Below are positions 17,613 through 24,990 of a DNA stretch of 46,512 nt, piece by piece (position 1 is the first letter of the stretch; the number at the start of each line of letters is the position of its first letter). The DNA is from Candidatus Bathyarchaeota archaeon (GTDB taxonomy: Archaea > Thermoproteota > Bathyarchaeia > Bathyarchaeales > DTEX01). Position numbers and translations under genes: made by a program. The notes under the pieces are model-generated. The model made no database searches, was not told the origin of the DNA, and saw only the letters and a list, made by a program, of their open reading frames with translations. Location: positions 1 through 46,512 of the forward strand of contig JAGTQB010000009.1 of NCBI GenBank assembly GCA_018396995.1. Reading direction: 5' to 3'.

Positions 17613-18683
17613 GTGTATTTGGAGATGAGGAGAGAGAAGAGGATAACACCATATTTTATAAGGAAGCTCGAGTCCGTGGAGGTTAAGGTGCCAAAGAAGA
17701 TATCTGAGCTTTTATCGGAGATGGCTAGGACAGGATTTCAGGGCAGGAAGCTTGGTGAAGTCGTTGATGTGTGGGAAATGATGCTTAAGGATGATGTGGT
17801 CATATTATTTGGCTTCGCTGGCTCAATGAGCACAACCGGGCAGTGGAAGATAGTTAATTGGCTAATAGAGAAGCGTTTCGTAGACGTTATTGTATCGACT
17901 GGCGCAAATATCTCCGAAGATATACTGGAGGCTATGGGTGGAACGTATTGGCAGGGATGCCATTTAGTTGACGACGAAGATTTAGCGAGACATAAAATAG
18001 ATAGGTTTTATGATGTTTTCGCTGACGAATACGAGTATGAGGAAATGGAGAGTCTTATAGCCAGCTTCATGGAAACCCTAAATCCGGAATATAAGTACTC
18101 TTCAGCAGAGTTCCTTTATTTGCTTGGCAAATACCTATCGGGGATTGGTGTAAAGAGTATTGTTGCAAAGGCTTATGAGAATAATGTTCCAGTCTTCTGT
18201 CCAGCCATCGTTGACAGCGCCTACGGCATAGCATACATAGTGAATAGGCGGAGGAGTGGGGGGAGATTCAGCATAACAATAGACCAAATGAAAGACTTTG
18301 AGCAGCTCGTTGAAATAAAGAGGAGGTTTGGGGGTAATACAGGCGTAATATATATTGGCGGGGGAGTACCAAAGGACTTCATTCAGTTGACGGCTATAGG
18401 TGCAAGCATAACTGAGGAGGGAAGATACGGCCCACCAGTTCCACATAAATATGCAATCCAGATAACGACTGATGCCCCCCATTGGGGAGGCCTATCTGGC
18501 TGTACATTTGAAGAGGCTATAAGCTGGGGTAAGGAGAGCAGGGCTGGAAAGAATGTTCAATGCTACTGTGATGCAACTATAGCTCTACCAATAATTTCAC
18601 ATGCATTGGCAGAGAGGGTCAGTGAAAGAAGAAAATCACCGGACCTTTCATGGATATTCCATGAAGTAAAGCAATTAACCTAA
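17613..18683 (+). CDS. Deoxyhypusine synthase-like protein (probable DHS paralogue, perhaps homospermidine-type)
   Basis: 356 codons, NAD-dependent DHS superfamily. The catalytic lysine block is present (EEAISWGKE, Lys about 307), as are TGANISEDILEAMGG and PAIVDSAYG. However, bona fide archaeal and eukaryotic DHS have GGG(I/V)xKHH and AQEYDGSxSGA; here these read GGGVPKDFI and DAPHWGGLSGC, so the spermidine-site His pair and Asp are missing. That pattern resembles the bacterial DHS-like clade, some members of which make homospermidine rather than modify aIF5A. I therefore call it DHS-like and would not assign aIF5A modification from this gene. It follows leuA by 18 bases on the same strand and may be read through with the leucine operon, although the pathways are unrelated. 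GTG 17613 or ATG 17625 are the start options. Confidence 0.8.
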   Translation: MYLEMRREKRITPYFIRKLESVEVKVPKKISELLSEMARTGFQGRKLGEVVDVWEMMLKDDVVILFGFAGSMSTTGQWKIVNWLIEKRFVDVIVSTGANISEDILEAMGGTYWQGCHLVDDEDLARHKIDRFYDVFADEYEYEEMESLIASFMETLNPEYKYSSAEFLYLLGKYLSGIGVKSIVAKAYENNVPVFCPAIVDSAYGIAYIVNRRRSGGRFSITIDQMKDFEQLVEIKRRFGGNTGVIYIGGGVPKDFIQLTAIGASITEEGRYGPPVPHKYAIQITTDAPHWGGLSGCTFEEAISWGKESRAGKNVQCYCDATIALPIISHALAERVSERRKSPDLSWIFHEVKQLT

Positions 18684-18697
18684 AATGGACTCATTTT

Positions 18698-19132
18698 TCA
18701 TGTGCCGCTGAGTAGGATCTTAAGATTACGTTTGTTTAGGAAAGCTGGTGGGCTCTGTTCCTCAACTAAGCGCCTATAGATTGAATCCTCATCCATCTTA
18801 ATTACCCTGAGAAATGCTGGCCAATCAATGACGGTTTCGGAGATGAAAGTATCGTTCCTCTTTTTTACGACGAGCACCCTTCCACGCCTACAGAAGCGTG
18901 CAGCCCTCCGGGACACGATTACCACGCCCGGAGCAGTTGATTTAGCCCTGAAGCCATCCATATATGGAATATGCGCCCTCGTTAAGGCAACAGCGTAGTA
19001 TGCGTCATCTCTGCAGGAGTGGACCTTCCAGTACTTATTTGAGAGAATTGCAGAAACAAGGTCATCGATTCCCCGTCGAGAACATCCTGGATAAATCTTC
19101 ATAAAATGTCTTCTCAATTCCTCGGAGCGCAA
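18698..19132 (-). CDS. Hypothetical protein, possibly PUA-like
   Basis: 144 codons, basic and soluble. A central stretch (AKSTAPGVVIVSRRAARFCRRGRVLVV) looks like the conserved core of a PUA RNA-binding domain (APGVV followed by a basic beta strand), preceded by a helical part with Cys and Arg residues. I do not recognise the whole protein, so RNA binding is only a suggestion. Start taken at TTG 19132, with aaggatgat about 10 bases upstream; ATG at codon 11 (19102) is an alternative. Convergent with the DHS-like gene (14 bases between stops). Confidence 0.55.
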   Translation of the reverse strand: MRSEELRRHFMKIYPGCSRRGIDDLVSAILSNKYWKVHSCRDDAYYAVALTRAHIPYMDGFRAKSTAPGVVIVSRRAARFCRRGRVLVVKKRNDTFISETVIDWPAFLRVIKMDEDSIYRRLVEEQSPPAFLNKRNLKILLSGT

Positions 19133-19242
19133 GATGGATCATCCTTGAGACATCAAGGCAGCCTAGAGACTTAAGCGTATACCACTAAAAACAAAACTTA
19201 ATTACCATCTTTATTTAATCTTTATTGTCTGCGGTGAATGAA

Positions 19243-19572
19243 ATGGCAGTAGAAATCTCCGCATTAGTTATGATTATTAGCGTAGCATTTTTGCTGGTCT
19301 TTCTGATATTCTTCCTCGTGGCACTTATATCTTTTCTTAAGTGGCTGAGGAGACCGAGAATTTATTATGCGCCCATAAGGGTTGAGGACTACATGTGCCC
19401 AAAATGTGGATCAAAGGAACTCGACTTAATTGGTGTGAGAACACTGCGCTGCAGAAGGTGTGGAACAATATTTGCACTGAGGGGGGCATATGAGGAACGC
19501 TGGATAATATGGCCCTTCTTCTGGTGGTTCCCACTAATAATACCAATACCGCTAAAAAGGGAAGAATCCTAA
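19243..19572 (+). CDS. Small membrane-anchored zinc-ribbon protein
   Basis: About 109 residues. One long N-terminal membrane helix (roughly residues 5-35), then a cytoplasmic-type zinc ribbon with two CxxC pairs (MCPKCGSKEL and LRCRRCGTIF), and a Trp/Pro-rich hydrophobic tail (FFWWFPLIIPIP) that may dip into the membrane. No family name recognised. ATG 19243 is chosen because GGTGA lies 5 bases upstream; a TTG at 19225 gives a slightly longer form. Stands alone on the plus strand. Confidence 0.6.
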   Translation: MAVEISALVMIISVAFLLVFLIFFLVALISFLKWLRRPRIYYAPIRVEDYMCPKCGSKELDLIGVRTLRCRRCGTIFALRGAYEERWIIWPFFWWFPLIIPIPLKREES

Positions 19573-19691
19573 AAGAATAACGTGTTTTCTGTTTTCAGAG
19601 AATTTTGGGACAACTGAAGCTGTTATTCTATGAAGTAGCAATCTGAGAGGAACCTATAAACAATGATATAGTCTGGCAATAGCATAAGTGT

Positions 19692-19713
19692 TTTAGGAGA
19701 GGAGACTCCTAAA
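19692..19713. promoter_or_regulatory. Perfect 8-bp hairpin just upstream of the PIN gene
   Basis: tttaggag (19692-19699) and ctcctaaa (19706-19713) are exact inverted repeats with a 6-base loop, 17 bases before the PIN-gene ATG. A ctataaa box near 19654 would place it in the 5' leader. Could be a protein-binding operator or an RNA element that occludes translation. Confidence 0.4.
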
Positions 19714-19730
19714 CCCATAATTAGGTTGAC

Positions 19731-20267
19731 ATGAAGTGCACGGTTACGGTTGATTTTGAGGAGCCATTAAGCATCCCCCTAATCCTACAGGGGAGAGAGA
19801 TGATTCTCCTTGACACAAATGCCCTAATAATGATCTCTAGAGCTAGCGAACCCTCCTGGCTACTTAAGCTCTTCCTAGATTGGAGAAACTATGGCGCAAA
19901 AGCTGTCTGCGGGGTTTGTGACTTCATTAGGGTAGAGGCGATAAACGTCGAGAACTGGTTCTTCGGTAGGGTCACCGTCCTCAACTTCCTTAGAAAGGTT
20001 GAGGATGGACAAAACTCGATGTATGTTGAGGTTAAGACGCCTATAGTTGATGAACTGGCTGATAAAAGAGCCCTCTTCCTAAACTTTCTTCCAAGAGATG
20101 AGCGCAGGATCATAATATCTGACACTAAGACTTCTCAGACAGATAAATGTCTCGTCCTCATGGCGAGACACTTCTCCAGGTCTAATATAAGCGTGTCCAT
20201 AGTGACCGCAGATAAAGCCTTAATAAACCTCTCCAAGAAACTCCTCGTAAAAACGTATGCAATTTAA
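19731..20267 (+). CDS. PIN-domain protein (probable ribonuclease)
   Basis: 178 codons. The PIN signature ILLDTNALI (first acidic Asp about residue 28) begins a little way in; the later DKCLVLMARH and SIVTADKAL match the third and fourth PIN segments with their conserved acidic residues. PIN domains are metal-dependent RNA nucleases found in VapC toxins and rRNA-processing proteins. No antitoxin-like gene is adjacent, so it is not obviously part of a toxin-antitoxin pair. The start could also be the ATG at 19800 (MILLDTN), which has ggggag just upstream and gives the usual PIN length; the longer start adds 23 residues of unclear value. Confidence 0.65.
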   Translation: MKCTVTVDFEEPLSIPLILQGREMILLDTNALIMISRASEPSWLLKLFLDWRNYGAKAVCGVCDFIRVEAINVENWFFGRVTVLNFLRKVEDGQNSMYVEVKTPIVDELADKRALFLNFLPRDERRIIISDTKTSQTDKCLVLMARHFSRSNISVSIVTADKALINLSKKLLVKTYAI

Positions 20268-20418
20268 CCCACCCCTTAGTAAATTTGAGAAAACTTTGCT
20301 TCATTTAACATCATTGTTCAGCCCGCTAAATGTTCTGGGTATTCGGCGTTTATCTCTGACTTACCTATTCCTTGGCAATATATACGCTTACAGTTCACTT
20401 AATAAAGAGTACGCCCAT

Positions 20419-21492
20419 CTATTTTAGTGTCTCTTCTCTAATTTTTCTTATAATGGAATTAACCATAAAGTCAATGTCGCTCCTCCATAAGCCATTGGAG
20501 AAAGCTTCATCATAAAAGTAATATCTTAGGCTTGAGTGATAATCGCACCAATAAATCTCTATTTTCTCGCAATATTTTCGCAAGATAGATGTTAATAGGG
20601 AATAATCGGGCGATGTCGTCATAATATATAGGATGAAGCCATCTGATGTGAAGAAGAAGGTGTTCTGGAAGGGGAGCATCTTTATAGCTGAGGCAATTCT
20701 CATAGAATCTCTCATAGAACACTTACATTTAAGAAGTACATAAGATGTTAATTGTAGAAAGTGCATCCCTACAAGAACCCTATAGCCCTCAATAACACCA
20801 AGATCTTCCAACCTTTTCCATCTCTTATCCAAATGGTATAATTCAACGTCCGCAGCCTTAGCTATCTCGCTCCTTCTTCTTAAAATGTTCTTAGAGAGTT
20901 CTCTCAGTATCCGCATATCCACCTTATCAAGCAGATTTAGAACATTCTTTTCCACCTTAGGCTCAAGCGGCTCGATGCACTCTATGCTCTTAGCCCATTC
21001 ACTCCAATTAAACTTCCATCCAACCCCCGGCTCATAAAAAGAGTAATCTGCTTCACAACTAATCGGAAATGAGGTGGGCATCTCTAAGATCCATCTCTCA
21101 ACAACATTGTGCCTTAAGAGCTCCTCTAACAAATCTATGAGTAAATATGTTGTATCGATAGGGATATAAAATATAACGAAGAGCCCGTTTATGGGGCCAA
21201 AGCATCTTACTCTATAATGAGTATAAGGGTGAAGATCACAAACCTTTTCAAACAATGCTAACTTTTCAGGTAGAGCTTCGACAAAAAGTAACACCATTTT
21301 TAGACCTAATGTAAAGGGATTTATTCTAGCAGAAACGCCATAAAGCAGTTTGTCCGATAACATCCTTTCAATTCTTCTCTTTAATGATACTTGAGAGAGA
21401 CCAACGTCTTTACTTAAAGTTCTTAATGATGCTTTGGGATTTTTTCCTAATGCGGATAGAATCTTTAGCGTTAGTGCATCGATGCTAGACAT
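20419..21492 (-). CDS. Double Lrp/AsnC-type transcription regulator
   Basis: 357 codons. Two successive Lrp-like units: a winged helix at about 1-52 (LKILSALGKNPKASLRTLSK, GLSQVSLKRRIERM) with a following RAM-like ferredoxin fold, then a second winged helix at about 191-235 (MRILRELSKNILRRRSEIAK) followed by another RAM-like part (YRVLVGMHFLQL ... TSDGFILYIMTTS). Normal Lrp proteins are about 150 residues, so this is a tandem fusion able to act like a built-in dimer. DNA binding in the cytoplasm is expected; the effector is unknown. It lies 39 bases after the small secreted protein gene on the same strand and may be co-transcribed. Confidence 0.7.
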   Translation of the reverse strand: MSSIDALTLKILSALGKNPKASLRTLSKDVGLSQVSLKRRIERMLSDKLLYGVSARINPFTLGLKMVLLFVEALPEKLALFEKVCDLHPYTHYRVRCFGPINGLFVIFYIPIDTTYLLIDLLEELLRHNVVERWILEMPTSFPISCEADYSFYEPGVGWKFNWSEWAKSIECIEPLEPKVEKNVLNLLDKVDMRILRELSKNILRRRSEIAKAADVELYHLDKRWKRLEDLGVIEGYRVLVGMHFLQLTSYVLLKCKCSMRDSMRIASAIKMLPFQNTFFFTSDGFILYIMTTSPDYSLLTSILRKYCEKIEIYWCDYHSSLRYYFYDEAFSNGLWRSDIDFMVNSIIRKIREETLK

Positions 21493-21531
21493 AATTTTCT
21501 TTCCTCATCACCTGCCATAAACGTTTGATAT

Positions 21532-21966
21532 TCAGCAGGGCACTCCCGGAGTCCCGCCAGTTGGAGGATCAAATTTGAAGAAAGCGGTATCTACCAAACC
21601 TCCGCATGTAGCTGTAACTTCAATCTCATAAATCCCCTTTTCATTTACACAACCTTCGAATATATGCTCAAATAATATTTTTGTAACACCTTCGTACTGA
21701 GTTACCCCCTCAACACAAAACGTCTCACATATGCTAGTATTACCTGGTTTCTTAACAGTAATCGTAATGGTAACATCGACTTCTCTTCCATCCTCTAAAC
21801 CCTTCAGAAATACTTTTCCGCCGACTATAATATCACTATCTTTGGCCATCGCATGCACAATTACCCTGATTGCCGGCTCCTCTGATAATGCTATCTGGGC
21901 AGAGCTTAGGAGTGTTACAATGAAGAAAGCCGCAACTGCCATACCGAAAACTATACTTTTCCTCAA
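21532..21966 (-). CDS. Small secreted or membrane-anchored hypothetical protein
   Basis: 144 residues from TTG 21966, a start fixed by a strong ribosome site (ggaggaggtgg) 6 bases upstream; the longer frame from TTG 21993 would place that site inside the gene. N-terminal signal peptide (MRKS, then a hydrophobic core, cleavage near ALSEEP). The mature part is beta-rich (IRVIVHAMAK, DVTITITVKKPG, YEIEVTATCGG) with several cysteines (CETFC, GCVNE, TCGG) and ends in a final Cys, suggesting a disulfide-stabilised Ig-like domain outside the cell. No family recognised. Confidence 0.6.
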   Translation of the reverse strand: MRKSIVFGMAVAAFFIVTLLSSAQIALSEEPAIRVIVHAMAKDSDIIVGGKVFLKGLEDGREVDVTITITVKKPGNTSICETFCVEGVTQYEGVTKILFEHIFEGCVNEKGIYEIEVTATCGGLVDTAFFKFDPPTGGTPGVPC

Positions 21967-22155
21967 CCTACCACCTCCTCCATTAACTTTCAATATATTT
22001 TTAGAGTTTTTTCTATTTAATTTTTTGCTTTTCTGGGCAAAAATATATAAGTAAATAAATCATATTTTGTATATGGAGGCAAAATAATACCTGCTGTTTC
22101 AATTCTTGGAGAAAGGCTGAGAATGCTAGATCTAGGAGCTTATTGAGGTGATTTT

Positions 22156-22539
22156 ATGAGGATGGTGAGTATTATGGAAAAGAACTTTGTAATTGAAGTT
22201 TTTCGCGACACTTTTAAGAAGGTTCTTTACTCCTCTATTGGAGAGTCTGTTTGTGAAGCCATAATATTCTTTCTGCATAGGGAACTTAATCGCGATCCCT
22301 TTGAAGTATTTTGGGAGAACCCGAGAACAGTTTACCACGCCATGAAGAAGATTTTGGGTGTAGGGGCAGAAATCTTAATTGACATACTGATAAAGAGAGT
22401 CAACCAAGAATACGGCCTAAGCATGAGGGCGGAGCGTTTCCTCAGTCTCATGTGCAACAGTAACCAGAACTCAATTGAGGAAGTGCGCGATTTTCTAAGA
22501 GAGATAGCCGAGCTTCATAGGGAGAGAAATAGAGAGTAG
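22156..22539 (+). CDS. Hypothetical helical protein
   Basis: 127 codons, soluble, predicted almost all helix (FRDTFKKVLYSSIGESVCEA, MKKILGVGAEILIDILIKRV, EEVRDFLREIAELHRERNRE). The ribosome site gaggtgat lies 7 bases before the ATG, supporting expression. I do not recognise a family. An aaatatataag TATA-like box near 22040 would give a leader of about 85 bases. Divergent from the small secreted protein gene. Confidence 0.6.
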   Translation: MRMVSIMEKNFVIEVFRDTFKKVLYSSIGESVCEAIIFFLHRELNRDPFEVFWENPRTVYHAMKKILGVGAEILIDILIKRVNQEYGLSMRAERFLSLMCNSNQNSIEEVRDFLREIAELHRERNRE

Positions 22540-22784
22540 AAGAAGTGAAAATTCTTATTAACATTCTAAAGATCACAGCAATGGTTCTTTAAACCAAAGC
22601 GACTAAAAGTGTAAGATAATTAAGTCAACAAAATCAATAAGAGATTTGCGAAAAGAAGGGGAATCTGTTAAAGGAGCGAATGCAATCAATTTTTCATCAA
22701 AACAAACATCAAAAATCACATTTTTATTCCATACTAGCAAAATCCATCGAGAACGGTGACATGAGCCCGAGATGGCTAACTTAG
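22540..22784. other. Intergenic region without a recognisable gene
   Basis: AT-rich and full of stops in all frames I checked. No RNA gene or clear promoter seen. It leads into the decayed gene described next; together they make a stretch of over 500 bases between the gene ending at 22539 and tRNA-Pro. Confidence 0.4.
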
Positions 22785-23031
22785 GGCTCCAAATGGTATT
22801 CAGAAGAGATAACTAAATTTCCTTGAGTCAGCGTTTCCAAGAGACCCTAAAATACTAGAGGCCGTGGCATGCTTGAAAAGCAATCAGCATTTATGAGGAG
22901 ACTATTAAGACTCTCAAAATAGGATACACTACCGAGATAAGGAGTAAGGTGGCTGGGAAACTGCGTGAGACTGCGGGCTACGAGAGGGAGGCTGGCTACT
23001 TGATGGCATCATCAACCAGATAAAGGCTTAA
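22785..23031 (+). pseudogene. Decayed coding sequence with apparent frameshifts
   Basis: Coding-like segments follow each other in different frames: SKWYSEEITKF, then LESAFPRDPKILEAVACLK, then AISIYEETIKTLKIGYTTEI and KVAGKLRETAGYEREAGYL, then GIINQIKA and a stop at 23029-23031. Joined across three frameshifts they form one charged helical protein of about 80 residues, resembling the end of a HEPN- or TPR-like helical protein, though I cannot name it. No intact start is visible. It lies directly 35 bases before the 3' end of tRNA-Pro(UGG), a common place for insertion and decay. Sequence errors in the assembly would give the same picture. Confidence 0.35.
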
Positions 23032-23065
23032 AAGGAGAGGAGAGGGGATTTGGACTGTGGGCTGG

Positions 23066-23140
23066 TGGGGTCGCCAGGATTTGAACCTGGGTCACGAGGG
23101 CCCAAGCCTCGTAGCCTAGACCAAGCTAGCCGACGACCCC
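23066..23140 (-). tRNA. tRNA-Pro(UGG)
   Basis: On the minus strand: acceptor ggggtcg with cgacccc, anticodon stem cgagg/cctcg with loop cttgggc giving anticodon TGG, and T arm ccagg-ttcaaat-cctgg. CCA is encoded (23063-23065). No intron. 75 bases. Confidence 0.93.
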
Positions 23141-23271
23141 GCCGCCTGTCAATATATCATTTTTACTTTATAGTTATGGGGTTTAAAAACACTACTCCTT
23201 TTTTACTTGCAAGATTTATATTACTATAACTATTTATTCTCTCTTTAAATATGAGGAGGTTGGTTAAAGGT

Positions 23272-23577
23272 ATGCAGGTCCAGAGGTTTAGGCTGACCCC
23301 AACTAGTAGGGGAGCGCTATTTAGGGCGAAGAGATGGTTCTATTCTACATTCTACACTAAGGCTCCGCCTGAGGTTAAGGAGGAGAATAAGAAGGCTTGG
23401 GTTAGCTTAGCCAGCAAGATAATTCAGGAGCTTAATAAGCGAAATGCTTCAGATAGGCCAGCGAGACTAACAATAAACTATAATGTTGGCCCTAGGGGCG
23501 AGTTTAAGCCAATATCGGCAACAATCGAGCTAATGGAAATTAAGCCGATAGAAACATTCACGGTAACTGTTGAATGA
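23272..23577 (+). CDS. Hypothetical protein
   Basis: About 101 residues, basic N-terminal half (QRFRLTPTSRGALFRAKRWFY) and a beta-rich C-terminal half (ARLTINYNVGPRG ... ISATIELMEIKPIETFTVTVE). Codon use is like its neighbours and the frame is clearly coding, but I recognise no family. gaggaggt lies 11 bases before ATG 23272, which is why this start is preferred to ATG 23251; a ctttaaat box just before also argues that 23251 is not translated. Divergent from tRNA-Pro. Confidence 0.6.
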   Translation: MQVQRFRLTPTSRGALFRAKRWFYSTFYTKAPPEVKEENKKAWVSLASKIIQELNKRNASDRPARLTINYNVGPRGEFKPISATIELMEIKPIETFTVTVE

Positions 23578-23649
23578 AGAAATGGCCCAGCAAATAAAAT
23601 TAAATCTCCTTCCTATACTATTTTAGAGCTCCATGAAGTAAAGTTATTG

Positions 23650-24399
23650 ATGAACATGATGCTTGAAGTTGAACATTGGGAATCCTCATTTGTGTTAGAG
23701 TTAGACGAAAGGTTTTGGAAGAATATAGGGGGCAAGGTTCCATTTAAAACGAACTTAGTTGTTTGGAAGGAAGAAGTTTATTTCTTAACGCCAATAGAGA
23801 TAGATGTCTCCACTCTCAGAGGGCAGATTAGAGTTGAGCAGGGTAAACTCTTCTACTGGCCCATTGAAAGAGCCTTCTGCATATTTTATGGAATCAGCCA
23901 GCCTTATAGCCCAGTATACCAAGTAGGCCTATATATCGGCCTCCTAAGCAAGCTTAGAGCTATAAGGGACGGAGCTGAAGCAACTGTTAAGGTTCATAGA
24001 ATACATGAGAGCTACTCGAGCATAACCACTATACTAGAATCCCTCGGATTTAAAGTAGCCACACCGCTCCATAATGGGGGGAGGGTTATAGAGGCAACTA
24101 AATATATCGGCAATGTAAGAGTATCCTTTAGGCTTTATGTTGAGGATTATGGCATACATATTGAGGGGGAACCCGTACTTCCACGAGACTGTTGCCCAGA
24201 AAATATTCGGCTTATAGAGATGTTGGATAAAATTGTAAGAGGGGGAAGATACACGCGTTTAGATTTAAGCGAGAATGGTGAGATAGCGGTAACGGGTTTT
24301 GTAGAGAAGAATGAGAAACAAATATGTAATGCAATAAATGAAATGAGTAAAATTTACCATAAAATCTTAAAGGATTTACATTTGACAAGGTACTTGTAG
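23650..24399 (+). CDS. Cyclophilin-like domain protein with extra C-terminal domain
   Basis: About 249 residues. The first ~105 are a cyclophilin-like domain (TM1367/DUF369-type): VVWKEEVYFLTPIEID, then GKLFYWPIERAFCIFYG, which is the signature shared with the genes at 24475 and 27006 (GDIAYWPxGRxFCIFFG). The remaining ~140 residues form a separate alpha/beta part (TTILESLGFKVATPL ... VRVSFRLYVEDYGIHIEG ... KIVRGGRYTRLDLSENG) that I do not recognise. The cyclophilin fold in this clade lacks the known proline-isomerase residues, so peptide or ligand binding is as likely as catalysis. Convergent with its paralogue, with a terminator-like hairpin between. Confidence 0.65.
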   Translation: MNMMLEVEHWESSFVLELDERFWKNIGGKVPFKTNLVVWKEEVYFLTPIEIDVSTLRGQIRVEQGKLFYWPIERAFCIFYGISQPYSPVYQVGLYIGLLSKLRAIRDGAEATVKVHRIHESYSSITTILESLGFKVATPLHNGGRVIEATKYIGNVRVSFRLYVEDYGIHIEGEPVLPRDCCPENIRLIEMLDKIVRGGRYTRLDLSENGEIAVTGFVEKNEKQICNAINEMSKIYHKILKDLHLTRYL

Positions 24400-24434
24400 G
24401 TTTAGTAGAGAGTATTGAATGATAAAGGAGGGCA

Positions 24435-24461
24435 AAAAAGGGCGGAAGGAAAACCCTTTTT
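24435..24461. terminator. Bidirectional terminator-like hairpin
   Basis: aaaaaggg (24435-24442) and ccctttttt-type arm ccc plus ttttt (24454-24461) are exact inverted repeats of 8 bases with an 11-base loop, giving a T-run at the 3' end on either strand. It sits in the 75-base gap between two convergent genes, just where both transcripts should end. Confidence 0.6.
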
Positions 24462-24474
24462 ATGAATACGGCAA

Positions 24475-24876
24475 CTAACTCTCCACTCTCTCAACCCTGA
24501 TTCTGTCGCCATCCCTGACCTTCTTAAAGATCTTCGGATCCCCAATAACCTTTGCAAATACATTCACTGGATCAGCTGGTCTAATCTCATCTCCCCGACT
24601 TATTGGCGTCGGCCCAAAGAATATGCAAAACCCCCTTCCAGGAGGCCAGTAAGCTATATCCCCAGTCTCAACCACCTCTTGAGGATTCTCCTCATTGAGC
24701 TCAACTGGTATTGTAAAGTATATTTCATCGCCCCACCTATGAGCTATTCCTTCAAAGGGAAGCTTCTCCCATATTGCCGTAACAGTCCTCGGGTTTCTCT
24801 CCTCAAGTAACTCAGCCTCAATAGAACCAATCCTATCACATTTAATCCTAATTCTCCTCAATGAGGGCGCCCCCAA
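24475..24876 (-). CDS. Cyclophilin-like domain protein (TM1367/DUF369-type)
   Basis: 133 codons, single domain. Contains the family block DIAYWPPGRGFCIFFGPTP after HRWGDEIYFTIPVELNEE, and ends VRDGDRIRVERVES. It is clearly paralogous to the protein at 27006 (same order of YFxIP, GDIAYWP, VRxGxRIRVE) and to the N-terminal half of the one at 23650. Characterised relatives adopt a cyclophilin fold without proven isomerase activity. TTG 24876 is the apparent start with ggggag right before it; an inner TTG is possible. Divergent from the tetraether synthase gene, 114 bases away. Confidence 0.7.
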   Translation of the reverse strand: MGAPSLRRIRIKCDRIGSIEAELLEERNPRTVTAIWEKLPFEGIAHRWGDEIYFTIPVELNEENPQEVVETGDIAYWPPGRGFCIFFGPTPISRGDEIRPADPVNVFAKVIGDPKIFKKVRDGDRIRVERVES

Positions 24877-24990
24877 ACTCCCCTTTCAAAGTCTTTATTG
24901 GGTAAGTTATAAAATTATTCTCTTAAAGGTTTCATTCGGAAAGTCTATTATAGATCATTCTCTCATATATTTATTTTAACGTGATGATGG

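Noticed and set aside
22060-22146. Coding-looking stretch (GGKIIPAVSILGERLRMLD) before the gene at 22156
   Set aside because: It has no start codon in its frame and a stop at 22144-22146; too short to call, though a decayed leader cannot be excluded.
23066-23140. CRISPR or mobile-element signal around the tRNA
   Set aside because: No repeated spacer-like units and no transposase or integrase gene near; only a decayed small gene is present.
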